Positions 9,088 to 16,870 of a DNA stretch of 33,122 bases are shown here, one piece after another (position 1 is the first letter of the stretch; every line of letters begins with the position of its first letter). Source of the DNA: Flavobacteriales bacterium. Lineage in GTDB: Bacteria; Bacteroidota; Bacteroidia; Flavobacteriales_D; Crocinitomicaceae. A program made the position numbers and the translations under genes. The notes under the pieces are model-generated. The model saw only the letters and a program-made list of their open reading frames with translations, made no database searches and was not told the origin of the DNA. The DNA is taken from positions 1-33,122 of the forward strand of contig CANFRV010000034.1 in NCBI GenBank assembly GCA_947449575.1. Direction: 5' to 3'.

Positions 9088-9494
9088 ACAATTCAATAAC
9101 CCCTCAAATCCTATACCGTTGTAGTCCAATTTCTTTTTCACTTGGATATGGGCTCTGTGTGTTGTGCTTGTGTCGCTTTTTAATAAATTTTGAGGACTCA
9201 ATTTACTGTCCTTTTGATCGTAATAGCGCGGATCTGCTATAAATGGAAGTTTTGCCATTTTTGTAATAACAATGGAGGGGAAACTGAAATCTACATCTAC
9301 CTTTCCCAATAATAAATAACAACCACCCCCTTGAAAAGGACTTTGGCGCAATGAGTCAGGCCAATGAGTCGTGTCGAAGTAATTACCTAGGGGTCAATCC
9401 AAGTACCAAAGTGCATCATTCCTGTTTTGATAGGAACATCTTTGCGGCTGATTAGGTAGCCAACCATTTTCACAATTTTTTTGAAATCTTTCTT
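9088..9494 (-). pseudogene. C-terminal remnant of a DnaE-type DNA polymerase III alpha subunit
   Basis: Reading the minus strand from 9494, codons give KKDFKKIVKMVGYLISRKD, then GMMHFGTWIDP up to a TAG at 9389-9387. One base missing from a C run near 9390 would restore the frame, which continues LGNYFDTTHWPDSL, PFQGGGCYLLLGKVDVDFSF, PSIVITKMAKLPFIADPRYY to a TAG at 9087-9085. This order (GYL-HFGT-D-FDTTHxP-PFxGxGCYLLLGKV-FPSI-KMAKLPFI-DPRY) matches the OB-fold C-terminal region of Bacteroidota DnaE proteins as I know them. Only the last ~130 residues survive; the polymerase core and PHP domain are absent, so it is non-functional. The fragment starts directly after, and in frame with, the yebC stop, suggesting a deletion fused the two. 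Downstream extension past about 9200 is less certain. Confidence 0.75.
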
Positions 9495-10205
9495 CTAAGC
9501 AATATTGGTGAACACTTGCTGAATATCATCATCATCCTCAATCTTGTCTAACATTTTTTCAATATCTACCAGCTGCTCATCTGTAAATTCAACTGGCGAA
9601 GTAGGAATTCTTTGCAAATTTGATTTTAATATTTCAATATTTAATGCCTCAATTGCACTCGCTAATGTTCCGAAAGAAGTATAATCGCCATACACGAAAA
9701 TTTTATCTTCGATGAGTTCAATTTCTTCGCAACCTGCTTCTATTAATTCTAATTCTAACTCTTCAACATCAATGGCATCTGTTTTTGCAATTTCAAAAAC
9801 ACATTTTCTGTCAAACATAAATTCCAAAGAACCATTTGGAACCACTCCTCCACCTGATTTATTGAAATACATTTTAACGTTAGCAACTGTTCTAGTCGTG
9901 TTATCTGAAGCACATTCAACAAATACTAAAACACCATGAGGACCTTTTCCTTCATAATTTATTTCTGTAAAAGATGCTAAATCTTTTTGAGTTGCTCGTT
10001 TTATTGCTGCATCGATATTGTCTTTCGGCATATTCTCAGATTTCGCATTCTGAATAGCAGTTCTTAACTTACCATTCATCGTCGGATCTCCTCCTCCTTC
10101 TTTTGCTGCCATTGTAATCGCTTTTCCTAATTTAGGAAACACTTTGGACATCTTGTCCCATCTTTTTTCTTTTGCCGCACGGCGATATTCGAACGCTCTT
10201 CCCAT
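9495..10205 (-). CDS. yebC: YebC/PmpR (TACO1) family protein
   Basis: The 236-residue length fits the family (about 235-250). It begins with the diagnostic [20 protein letters not shown], then [41 protein letters not shown] and IDAAIKRA. The central [20 protein letters not shown] and the acidic C-terminal part ([12 protein letters not shown], then [20 protein letters not shown]) are also typical. Members were described as DNA-binding regulators (PmpR) and more recently as ribosome-associated factors helping translation of proline-rich stretches, so the regulator label should be used with care. A TACTTTTG (-7 type) element lies about 22 bases upstream. The gene is divergent from the saccharopine dehydrogenase-like gene. 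Its stop is followed immediately, in frame, by the DnaE remnant. Confidence 0.95.
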   Translation of the reverse strand: MGRAFEYRRAAKEKRWDKMSKVFPKLGKAITMAAKEGGGDPTMNGKLRTAIQNAKSENMPKDNIDAAIKRATQKDLASFTEINYEGKGPHGVLVFVECASDNTTRTVANVKMYFNKSGGGVVPNGSLEFMFDRKCVFEIAKTDAIDVEELELELIEAGCEEIELIEDKIFVYGDYTSFGTLASAIEALNIEILKSNLQRIPTSPVEFTDEQLVDIEKMLDKIEDDDDIQQVFTNIA

Positions 10206-10226
10206 AGAACTTTTTATTTCTCAACG

Positions 10227-10234
10227 CAAAAGTA
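10227..10234 (-). promoter_or_regulatory. Bacteroidota-type -7 promoter element for yebC
   Basis: The minus strand reads TACTTTTG (consensus TAnnTTTG), 22 bases before the yebC ATG. No good -33 TTTG at about 19 bases spacing was found. Confidence 0.5.
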
Positions 10235-10366
10235 AACATTTTGTGATACCTAACGCATGTCAAAAATTAAACTTCCTAAGTTTCTAAACAAAAAAGGGAC
10301 TATTTGTTAAAAAAATAATAAAAATCATGTTTTTTGTTAAATCATGGCAGAATAAAATAAGATTGT

Positions 10367-10374
10367 TACCTTTG
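10367..10374 (+). promoter_or_regulatory. Bacteroidota-type -7 promoter element for the saccharopine dehydrogenase-like gene
   Basis: TACCTTTG matches TAnnTTTG and lies 24 bases before the ATG at 10399. It sits inside the longer open frame from 10327, which argues against that earlier start. A -33 element at normal spacing is not evident. Confidence 0.55.
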
Positions 10375-10398
10375 AAATCTATTATAAAGAACACGTAC

Positions 10399-11730
10399 AT
10401 GAAAACGATTTTGGTTATTGGGGCTGGTTTATCTTCTTCTTCACTTATTAGATATTTATTGCAAAACTCCATCTCAAATAATTGGCAGATTAGGGTGGTG
10501 GATCAAGATATTGAATTGGTAAAAAGGAAAATAGCTGGATTCTCAAACGGTGAAGCTTTGTCTTTCAATGCATTAAACCCTCTTGAACGCCGTCCAGAAA
10601 TCGAAAAAGCAGATTTAGTGATTAGTATGCTTCCTGCTCGTTTTCATGTCGAAGTTGCAAAAGATTGTATTGAACTTAAAACCAATCTTATCACTCCTTC
10701 CTATGTTTCTCCTGAAATGAGAGAATTAGATGCTAGCGCTAAAGAAGCAGGAATAGTAATCATGAATGAAATTGGCGTAGATCCTGGGCTCGACCACATG
10801 AGTGCTATGAGGATTATCGATGAAATAAAAGCTAAAAAGGGTAAAATTCATAGTTTTACATCGTTTTGTGGTGGTCTTATTGCTCCTGCATATGATAACA
10901 ATCCATGGAATTATAAGTTCACGTGGAATCCTAGAAATGTAGTTCTTGCAGGTCAAGGTGCAGCGGCTTGCTTCGAAGAAGAAACAGAATATAAATATAT
11001 TCCATATACTAAATTATTTAGTCGTTTAGATAAAATTTCTGTTCCCGGATTTGGAGACTTTGAAGGATATGCCAACAGAGATTCTTTATCTTATCGAAGT
11101 ATTTATAAATTGGAAGGGATTCCAACTATTTACAGAGGAACTCTTCGTAGACCAGGCTATTGCAAAGCATGGGATGTGTTTGTAGACCTTGGTATGACGG
11201 ATGATAATTATAAAATGTATAAATCAGAAGACTTAAACCCTCGTTCCTTTTTAAATGCTTTTTTACCTTATAGAACGGGAATTACTATTGAAGAAAAATT
11301 CAAAGAATATTTAGGGAATAATATAGATCTATATTCTAAATTTGAATGGCTTGGACTATTTGAAAATACCCCAAATTTTGGGATTGAGAATGCTAGTCCT
11401 GCTCAACTTTTAGAAAGTATTTTAGTAAAGAAATGGACCTTAGAGCCAACTGATAAAGACATGTTGGTGATGTTCCATGAATTTATGTATGATTTGGATG
11501 GTAAGCGCCATACAATCACTTCGCACATGGTAAACTTAGGTGAGGATGGTGTCTATACTTCTATGAGCAACACAGTGGGTTTACCTGCAGCAATATGTGC
11601 TAAAATGATATTAAATGGAACTCTGAAAGTAAAAGGAGTGCAGCTGCCGATTCAAGCTGAAATTTATACGCCGATTTTAAATGAACTGGAAGAATATGGA
11701 ATCCAATTTATAGAAAACGAAGTGCTGTAA
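10399..11730 (+). CDS. Saccharopine dehydrogenase-like NAD(P)-dependent oxidoreductase
   Basis: From the ATG at 10399 the protein has 443 residues. It opens with a Rossmann strand-loop-helix, MKTILVIGAGLSSSSLIRYL, followed by RVVDQDIELVKRK (cofactor-binding strand 2) and DLVISMLPARFH. The signature VIMNEIGVDPGLDHMSAM, then FTSFCGGL and PWNYKFTWNPRNVV, matches saccharopine dehydrogenase C-terminal-domain proteins (Lys9 group). Family members interconvert saccharopine with aminoadipate semialdehyde and glutamate in lysine metabolism, but bacterial homologues vary and the substrate cannot be fixed from sequence. An upstream in-frame ATG at 10327 would add 24 residues but precedes the -7 element and spoils the Rossmann N-terminus, so I reject it. 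It is monocistronic and ends six bases before a convergent gene. Confidence 0.87.
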   Translation: MKTILVIGAGLSSSSLIRYLLQNSISNNWQIRVVDQDIELVKRKIAGFSNGEALSFNALNPLERRPEIEKADLVISMLPARFHVEVAKDCIELKTNLITPSYVSPEMRELDASAKEAGIVIMNEIGVDPGLDHMSAMRIIDEIKAKKGKIHSFTSFCGGLIAPAYDNNPWNYKFTWNPRNVVLAGQGAAACFEEETEYKYIPYTKLFSRLDKISVPGFGDFEGYANRDSLSYRSIYKLEGIPTIYRGTLRRPGYCKAWDVFVDLGMTDDNYKMYKSEDLNPRSFLNAFLPYRTGITIEEKFKEYLGNNIDLYSKFEWLGLFENTPNFGIENASPAQLLESILVKKWTLEPTDKDMLVMFHEFMYDLDGKRHTITSHMVNLGEDGVYTSMSNTVGLPAAICAKMILNGTLKVKGVQLPIQAEIYTPILNELEEYGIQFIENEVL

Positions 11731-11736
11731 AACAAA

Positions 11737-12594
11737 TCATTTTACGATAGTAAAGTGCACATTTTCAATAATTTCATCATTATTATATATGGTCAATTCG
11801 ACGGTTGGTTCATTTTCGTCGGTAATTCCCACTTCAGAAAGTATTTGTTGTACATCAATATTTTTAAAATCTTGCAGCGTATAGGTTTTTGTACTTTCTT
11901 TAAATCCAACAGCAGTAACATTGAATTTCACACTAAAATTCGTTTTCATTTTTGCATTGTTTTTGAATTTAGGTGTGATAATAAGTTGTGGAACTTCAGT
12001 AATTTTCAATTTTTTATTTTTAATCGATTCGCCATTTAATGCAATATCGACCTTCCAAATTTCATTTTTCGTTAGTTCTGGTTCTTGCTTAATAAACTCA
12101 CCATTTTTCCAAAATTCTGAATATAGGAATTCACCATTATTAGAATAATATGTCCATTTCCCATCTGGCACACTGCAGAATCCTCTTGCTTGGATAGTTT
12201 TATAATTCCAATCTCCAGAATTATTTTCTTTGAATTTTCCACTTAATTTAACCTGACCATTTGCCCAAAATTCCTTAAAATCGCCCACTCCGCAATCTGT
12301 GCAAGATACTATTTCACGCAGGAGAATTTCATTTTTATCATAATATTTTAGTAGACAAGGACAACAAGTTTCTAAGTTTTTCCAATTAGGTTTGAATTTA
12401 TCATAAGTAGATTTTGAAACCTTTTTTCCATCTAATTCATACCTTGCTTTTCCTTTAATTGTCTGAAATGAAGTTTCTACAGAATACATCTTCTTTGTAG
12501 AAAGTTTTGTATACATAGCCGAAGAATCATTTTGCCCAACAAGAGGAAAAATGGTAATGGAAAATAATATCAGTGCTAATATGTCTTTTTTCAT
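11737..12594 (-). CDS. Secreted protein with MORN/YwqK-like repeats, function unknown
   Basis: A 285-residue protein with signal peptide MKKDILALILFSITIFPLVGQ. The middle part has repeats of the YwqK/MORN variant type: FKEFWANGQVKLSGKFKENN (about residues 106-125), GDWNY, then PDGKWTYYSNNGEFLYSEFW and KNGEF. A cysteine group (CCPC near residue 78, CTDC near 97) could bind metal or form disulfides. The C-terminal ~110 residues look like a beta-sandwich (LKITEVPQLIITPKF, TVELTIYNND). Automatic annotation often calls such repeats 'YwqK family antitoxin', but no toxin lies beside it, so that name should not be used. It is convergent with the preceding gene and probably periplasmic or surface-exposed. 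Confidence 0.8.
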   Translation of the reverse strand: MKKDILALILFSITIFPLVGQNDSSAMYTKLSTKKMYSVETSFQTIKGKARYELDGKKVSKSTYDKFKPNWKNLETCCPCLLKYYDKNEILLREIVSCTDCGVGDFKEFWANGQVKLSGKFKENNSGDWNYKTIQARGFCSVPDGKWTYYSNNGEFLYSEFWKNGEFIKQEPELTKNEIWKVDIALNGESIKNKKLKITEVPQLIITPKFKNNAKMKTNFSVKFNVTAVGFKESTKTYTLQDFKNIDVQQILSEVGITDENEPTVELTIYNNDEIIENVHFTIVK

Positions 12595-12642
12595 CCGAAG
12601 CAGTATTTAATTTTGCTTTTCAATTTTTTAATGTTATTTCAA

Positions 12643-12703
12643 ACACCTCATCTCACCCCTCAACCTCAACCTCAATCTAAAACTTAATCTCAACACCTCA
12701 CCC
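12643..12703. repeat. G-free, C-rich low-complexity tract
   Basis: The plus strand here has essentially only A, C and T, with repeated CCTCAACCTCAA-type words. It directly follows the nadD stop. Composition resembles the larger array between gmk and yicC. Confidence 0.6.
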
Positions 12704-13315
12704 CTTATAAAAATTCATCTCATCGATATACTTTCTCACAGGTTCCGTTAATAAATAGCGGACATCTTTTCCTGATTTAATTGCATTACGAACAAAACTA
12801 GCAGATACTTTCATCACTGGCGCTTCATTGCAAATAGTGACATTGGGTAAATCTCTGAATAAATTATCTGGAAGTGAGCCTATTTGATCTATTTCAATTT
12901 CCTCTTGTTCAGTCAGCACTCTTGGATACACATAGAAATCGTGGTTTTTTAAAATCACTTCATGGTTGAACCACTTGTGTAAAGTCCGTAAATTATCTTC
13001 CCCCATTATCAAGGAAAATTTATTTTCAGGATATTTTTCAGCTAAATATGTTAATGTGGTGGCAGTATAACTTGGTTTTGACAATTTGAATTCAATATCA
13101 CTAGCCCTTAATTTTGGATTATCATCAATTGCAGCCTTAACTATCGCTAATCGATGAAAATCTGGTAACAAGGAAGATTTAACTTTAAGCGGATTTTGAG
13201 GAGAAACTACCAGCCATACCTGATCCAAGTCGGTATAATCTGCCATATAATTTGCTATGACTAAATGCCCAACATGAATAGGATTAAAGGTTCCGAAATA
13301 TAAACCGATTTTCAT
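12698..13315 (-). CDS. nadD: Nicotinate-nucleotide adenylyltransferase
   Basis: 205 residues, typical for NadD (about 190-215). It transfers AMP from ATP to nicotinate mononucleotide, giving deamido-NAD for NAD synthesis in the cytoplasm. The nucleotidyltransferase signature GTFNPIHVGH is at residues 8-17, with His14 and His17 in the HxGH-like position. VWLVVSPQNPLK, HRLAIVKAAI, FSLIMGEDNL, LHKWFNHE and the C-terminal VSASFVRNAIKSGKDVRYLL (ISSTxIR equivalent) are all in family order. Its ATG overlaps the gmk stop (ATGA), indicating coupled translation. It is last in yicC-gmk-nadD, an order seen in other Bacteroidota. The G-free tract just downstream is non-coding. Confidence 0.96.
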   Translation of the reverse strand: MKIGLYFGTFNPIHVGHLVIANYMADYTDLDQVWLVVSPQNPLKVKSSLLPDFHRLAIVKAAIDDNPKLRASDIEFKLSKPSYTATTLTYLAEKYPENKFSLIMGEDNLRTLHKWFNHEVILKNHDFYVYPRVLTEQEEIEIDQIGSLPDNLFRDLPNVTICNEAPVMKVSASFVRNAIKSGKDVRYLLTEPVRKYIDEMNFYKG

Positions 13316-13893
13316 TCTTTGCTCAAAAATTCAGACACCATTTCTTTTGCCTTATTACAAGCTTCGTCCAAGTTGTCATTGATTAAAATAATATCGAATT
13401 CAGGCGCATAGGCAAACTCTTCATTTGCTTTTTTCATTCGCTGTTGAATTTTATCTTCTGTTTCTGTGCTCCTATTTCTTAAACGTTTTTCTAATACTTC
13501 ATAACTCGGTGGCTTTACAAATACGGATAACGCTTGTTCTCCAAAAATTCGTTTCAAGTTAAGACCTCCAATTACATCTACATCGAAAATCACGCTTTTT
13601 CCGTTCGCCCAAATACGTTCAATTTCTGACTTTAGTGTTCCATAAAAATTATTTGTGTACACTTCTTCCCATTCAATGAAGGCTTCTTTATCAATTTGAT
13701 CCTTAAATCCTTCCAATCCTAAGAAATAATAATCTTTGCCGTTTATTTCATTTTTTCTTGGCTCTCTGCTACACGCAGAAACAGAAAATTCTAATCCCAA
13801 AGATTCCTTTAATAAATAATGTACAATCGTTGTCTTCCCCGCCCCGGAAGGAGCAGAAAAAATAATGCATTTACCTTTTTTACTATCTGACAT
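13312..13893 (-). CDS. gmk: Guanylate kinase
   Basis: 193 residues, close to the usual 185-210. It phosphorylates GMP to GDP with ATP. The P-loop APSGAGKTT is at residues 14-22. The GMP-binding part follows: FSVSACSREPRKNEINGKDY (SxTTRxPRxGExxGxDY equivalent), EAFIEWEEVY and FYGTLKSEI. Then come IFDVDVIGGLNLK and the lid RLRNRSTETEDKIQQRM. In the GMP site TTR is replaced by SACSREPR, a mild variation common in Bacteroidota. It overlaps nadD by four bases. The 582-base spacer upstream is a tandem array, so gmk may have its own transcription start there. Confidence 0.96.
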   Translation of the reverse strand: MSDSKKGKCIIFSAPSGAGKTTIVHYLLKESLGLEFSVSACSREPRKNEINGKDYYFLGLEGFKDQIDKEAFIEWEEVYTNNFYGTLKSEIERIWANGKSVIFDVDVIGGLNLKRIFGEQALSVFVKPPSYEVLEKRLRNRSTETEDKIQQRMKKANEEFAYAPEFDIILINDNLDEACNKAKEMVSEFLSKE

Positions 13894-13911
13894 ATTACTA
13901 CTTTAAAATCA

Positions 13912-14474
13912 ATACCTAAACTAACACCTTTTTTAACCATATAAGGAATATAAGGTCATATAAGTGATAAGCAAACCTAATTAAACACAGCTCATAAAGA
14001 CCCAATCCCCAAAACCTAACACATTTTTTAACCATATAAGAGATGAGCAAAACTAAAAACTAAAACCTACACAGCCCAACACCTAAAACCCAATACCTAA
14101 CACCTTTTTCAACCATATAAGGAATATAAGGTCATATAAGAGATAAGCAAACCTAATTAAACACAGCTCATAAAGACCCAATCCCCATGCCCTAATTAAA
14201 CACAGCCCAATATCTAAAACCAAATACCTAACACCTTTTTCAACCATATAAGGAATATAAGGTCATATAAGAGCTGAGCAAAACTAAAACCTACACAGCC
14301 CAACACCTAAAACCCAACACCCAAGACCTTTTTCAACCATATAAGAGCTGAGCAAAACTAAAACCTACACAGCCCAACACCTAAAACCCAACACCCAAGA
14401 CCTTTTTCAACCATATAAGAACTAAGCAAAACTAAAACCTACACAGCCCAACACCTAAAACCCAATCCCTAACA
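13912..14474. repeat. Degenerate tandem repeat array between yicC and gmk
   Basis: Six units each begin with an A(C/T)CTTTTT(C/A)AACCATATAAG-like word, at about 13927, 14022, 14103, 14234, 14327 and 14401. The last two full units are 74 bases apart. The unit before is 93 bases because it has an additional 19-base GAATATAAGGTCATATAAG segment, also present in the first, third and fourth units. Each unit also contains CACCTAAAACCC-like words. The plus strand is very poor in G, so the minus-strand transcript toward gmk would be G/U-rich (GGG, AGG, UGG groups). There is no ORF. Unequal unit lengths and absence of unique spacers rule out a CRISPR array. Confidence 0.9.
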
Positions 14475-14475
14475 C

Positions 14476-15342
14476 CTAAAGAGTATTCAATATTTGTTCT
14501 TTTATTTTTTCTAAGTTGTCCTTCATATCAACCACTAATTTTTGCATTTCTGCATGATTACTTTTACTTCCTAATGTATTAATTTCTCTTCCAATTTCTT
14601 GAGATATAAAGCCCAATTTTCTACCTCCAGAAGGTAAAACCATTGTTTCTAAAAAATAGTCTAAGTGATTCATTAAGCGCATCTTTTCTTCAGAAACGTC
14701 TAATTTTTCAATATAAAAAATCATTTCTTGTTCGAAGCGATTATCATCAAACGATTTGGTTTCTAAATCATCCAAACTTTTACGCATGCGCTCACGAATA
14801 GTGTCGATTCGCTCATTTTCATATTTTGGAACTTCTAGTAATAAACGTCTAATGTCTTCAATTCGATCCGTAAATTCATTTTCAAGCGCAATACCTTCTT
14901 GCCTTCTAAACACATTAATATCTTCTGCAGCAACTTTTACAAGATTAAGCAACCACTCCTTTTCCTCCTCTAAAAGTTCTTCTTTTTCATTAATATATAT
15001 ATCGGGCATTCTCAAAATAAGCGACAAATAGTCTTCTGATTTTTCTCCGATTGCCTCATTAATTTGTTTTAAATCTTTATAATATGCAACCGCTAAATCT
15101 TGATTAACAGTGTAGTTTTTTGCAGAACCTGTGCCATCAATATTAATATTTACGTCCACTTTTCCTCTGTCTAAAGATTCGCCAATTAAACTACGGATAC
15201 TTCCTTCTAATTCTTTATAAATCGGAGCATAGCGAACATTTAAATCCAATGATTTACTATTAAGAGATCTAATTTCTACTGAAATTCTTTTGTCAAGATA
15301 GGAAGCCGTGGCTTTACCATATCCAGTCATTGATTTTAACAT
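14476..15342 (-). CDS. yicC: YicC/YloC family endoribonuclease
   Basis: 288 residues, standard for the family. It starts with the conserved MLKSMTGYGKA, followed by SVEIRSLNSKSLDLNVRYAP (N-terminal YicC domain) and RGKVDVNINI. The C-terminal DUF1732 region shows SGGRKLGFISQEIGREINTL and GSKSNHAEMQKLVVDMKDNL, then EKIKEQILNTL. E. coli YicC is an endoribonuclease linked to small-RNA turnover. It is first in the minus-strand cluster with gmk and nadD, although the repeat array separates it from gmk. A start at 15342 fits the family N-terminus. No clear -7 element was seen upstream. Confidence 0.95.
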   Translation of the reverse strand: MLKSMTGYGKATASYLDKRISVEIRSLNSKSLDLNVRYAPIYKELEGSIRSLIGESLDRGKVDVNINIDGTGSAKNYTVNQDLAVAYYKDLKQINEAIGEKSEDYLSLILRMPDIYINEKEELLEEEKEWLLNLVKVAAEDINVFRRQEGIALENEFTDRIEDIRRLLLEVPKYENERIDTIRERMRKSLDDLETKSFDDNRFEQEMIFYIEKLDVSEEKMRLMNHLDYFLETMVLPSGGRKLGFISQEIGREINTLGSKSNHAEMQKLVVDMKDNLEKIKEQILNTL

Positions 15343-15525
15343 GAGTTATTTTTTTTATAAAAGTAGTAAAAAAGACTGAAAAATTCATTCCCTTTTTAGT
15401 TGCTAGCGCTTAGAATCAAGAATCTTCTGCTTTCATTCAGATTAAAAAGAGCATGAAACAATAGCACGATGGAGGATCTGTTGGTCTTGCACAACTGATG
15501 AATCTATTTTCAAAATTTATACAAC

Positions 15526-16434
15526 TTAACTTTTCTTTGATATAGTGTAAACCCCAGTAAAAATAAGTAACATGTACATTATCTTTGAAAAAGTAATCGT
15601 GTGCGTATAATCATCTGCCATTCCAATAGATGCCAAAAAGAAGGCAAAAAACACTACTAAAACAGGCTGTAAATATATATAAGAACTAGAAATTGCAGGA
15701 CTTAAATATTTTAACCCGTACATGGTTAACAAATACGTCAAGAAGGTTACACCCACAATAACATAAACAATTTTGGCAATAATTGAAGGGGTAAATGTTG
15801 AATAATCCGTCGTAAATAATTCAGACAAAGTTGGCGGAAATAGGAGTATGAAACATAAGCCAAATGTAAACACATACGTAATGACGGTCAATGGCTGATA
15901 CTTTTTCATTAATGGTTTTGCTATCACTAAATAAACCGCATAACTGGCTGCATTAATAAATAAGAAAAAATCTCCCAGGGTCGAGTCGCCTTTCCCTGTT
16001 CCGCCGGCTAAGGTTAACAAGATAGCTCCTGTCGCGCCCAATAGTATTCCAATTACCTTCGTTTTAGTAATACTTTCTTTGAGAAGGAAAAAAGAAAGTA
16101 TGACAACCAAGATAGGATTGACGGTCATGATGATTCCTGAATTAATCGAAGAAGATAAATTTAAACCGTGAAAGAAAAACAACTGATTGATAGCAACGCC
16201 AAATAATCCACATAGCGCCAATCGTTTGTAGTCACTCCGGTCTATTTTTTCGCGAACAAAAAAGAAAGTAATAATCCAAAAAAGAAATGTAGCGCCAACA
16301 ACTCGAAAAAGAATAAATACATTAGGCGTTAAAAAATCAGGCATTATTCCTTTTGCAATGACATGACTGGCTCCATAAAATACATTGACTAAAAAAAGAG
16401 CGAGATGTGCTTTTGCGGCTTGTGAAATTTTCAT
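15526..16434 (-). CDS. EamA/DMT family transporter
   Basis: 302 residues with about ten hydrophobic segments, in two EamA halves. The first runs from AHLALFLVNVFYGASHVIAK to GILLGATGAILLTLAGG, the second from LGDFFLFINAASYAVYLVIA to the C-terminus. Hallmarks are FRVVGATFLFWIITFFF, SSSINSGIIMTVNPILVVIL, LLKESITKTKVIGILLGATG and AISSSYIYLQPVLVVFFA. Members export metabolites or amino acids across the inner membrane; the substrate cannot be predicted. Its start lies 11 bases after the stop of the ArsC/Spx-like gene, so the two are probably co-transcribed. Confidence 0.92.
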   Translation of the reverse strand: MKISQAAKAHLALFLVNVFYGASHVIAKGIMPDFLTPNVFILFRVVGATFLFWIITFFFVREKIDRSDYKRLALCGLFGVAINQLFFFHGLNLSSSINSGIIMTVNPILVVILSFFLLKESITKTKVIGILLGATGAILLTLAGGTGKGDSTLGDFFLFINAASYAVYLVIAKPLMKKYQPLTVITYVFTFGLCFILLFPPTLSELFTTDYSTFTPSIIAKIVYVIVGVTFLTYLLTMYGLKYLSPAISSSYIYLQPVLVVFFAFFLASIGMADDYTHTITFSKIMYMLLIFTGVYTISKKS

Positions 16435-16445
16435 ACAGGAAGCCC

Positions 16446-16799
16446 CTACTTATTAAATGAATCTGCTGCTGCTTGAACTTCCTTCTTAGCATTTCCAATA
16501 AACACTTTCTCTCCATTAATAATAAAAGGACGCTTTAAAAAGGTATATTCTTGTAGAATATATTTTCTATAATCTGACTCTGTGAGAGACATATTGTTTA
16601 AACCCAAGGATCTAAATTTTATTGCTCTTTTAGAGAATAAAGCTTCATAAGATCCTATTTTTTCCTTGATCCAATCCAAAGTAACTTCGTCAATATTTTG
16701 AACTTTGATATCTTGCAATTCAACTTCTTCCCCCGGATTTATTATCTGGATTATTTTCTTACAGGTGTCGCAAGAACTTAAATAAAATATTTTTTTCAT
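16446..16799 (-). CDS. ArsC/Spx family thioredoxin-fold protein
   Basis: 117 residues, typical of the ArsC/Spx/YffB family. The thioredoxin-like start MKKIFYLSSCDTC gives Cys10 and Cys13, a CxxC as in Spx. Later features are VELQDIKVQNID, ALFSKRAIKFRSLGLNNMSL, the FLKRPFIINGEKVFIG segment (RP cis-proline region) and a helical end. Some members reduce arsenate and others bind RNA polymerase (Spx); glutaredoxin-like roles are also known. There are no ars genes beside it, so arsenate resistance is not supported. It lies upstream of the DMT transporter in a probable two-gene unit. Confidence 0.88.
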   Translation of the reverse strand: MKKIFYLSSCDTCKKIIQIINPGEEVELQDIKVQNIDEVTLDWIKEKIGSYEALFSKRAIKFRSLGLNNMSLTESDYRKYILQEYTFLKRPFIINGEKVFIGNAKKEVQAAADSFNK

Positions 16800-16870
16800 C
16801 TCAAATTCATAATTTAATACATCTCAATAAGATAGCGACGTATGATTTTACCCATTTTTAATACGCAAGA

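Noticed and set aside
9048-9242. 64-codon plus-strand ORF
   Set aside because: Antisense to the DnaE remnant with no protein-like features.
9085-9351. 88-codon minus-strand ORF as an intact small gene
   Set aside because: Its TTG start is arbitrary and its content continues the frameshifted DnaE C-terminus, so it is part of a pseudogene.
11755-12148. Two plus-strand ORFs opposite the MORN-like gene
   Set aside because: Low-complexity, Phe/Ile-rich antisense frames of a well-supported secreted protein gene.
11737-12594. Toxin-antitoxin system based on YwqK-like repeats
   Set aside because: The protein has a signal peptide and no adjacent toxin-like gene.
13912-14474. CRISPR array
   Set aside because: Units vary from 74 to about 131 bases, the whole unit is repeated with no unique spacers, and no cas genes are near.
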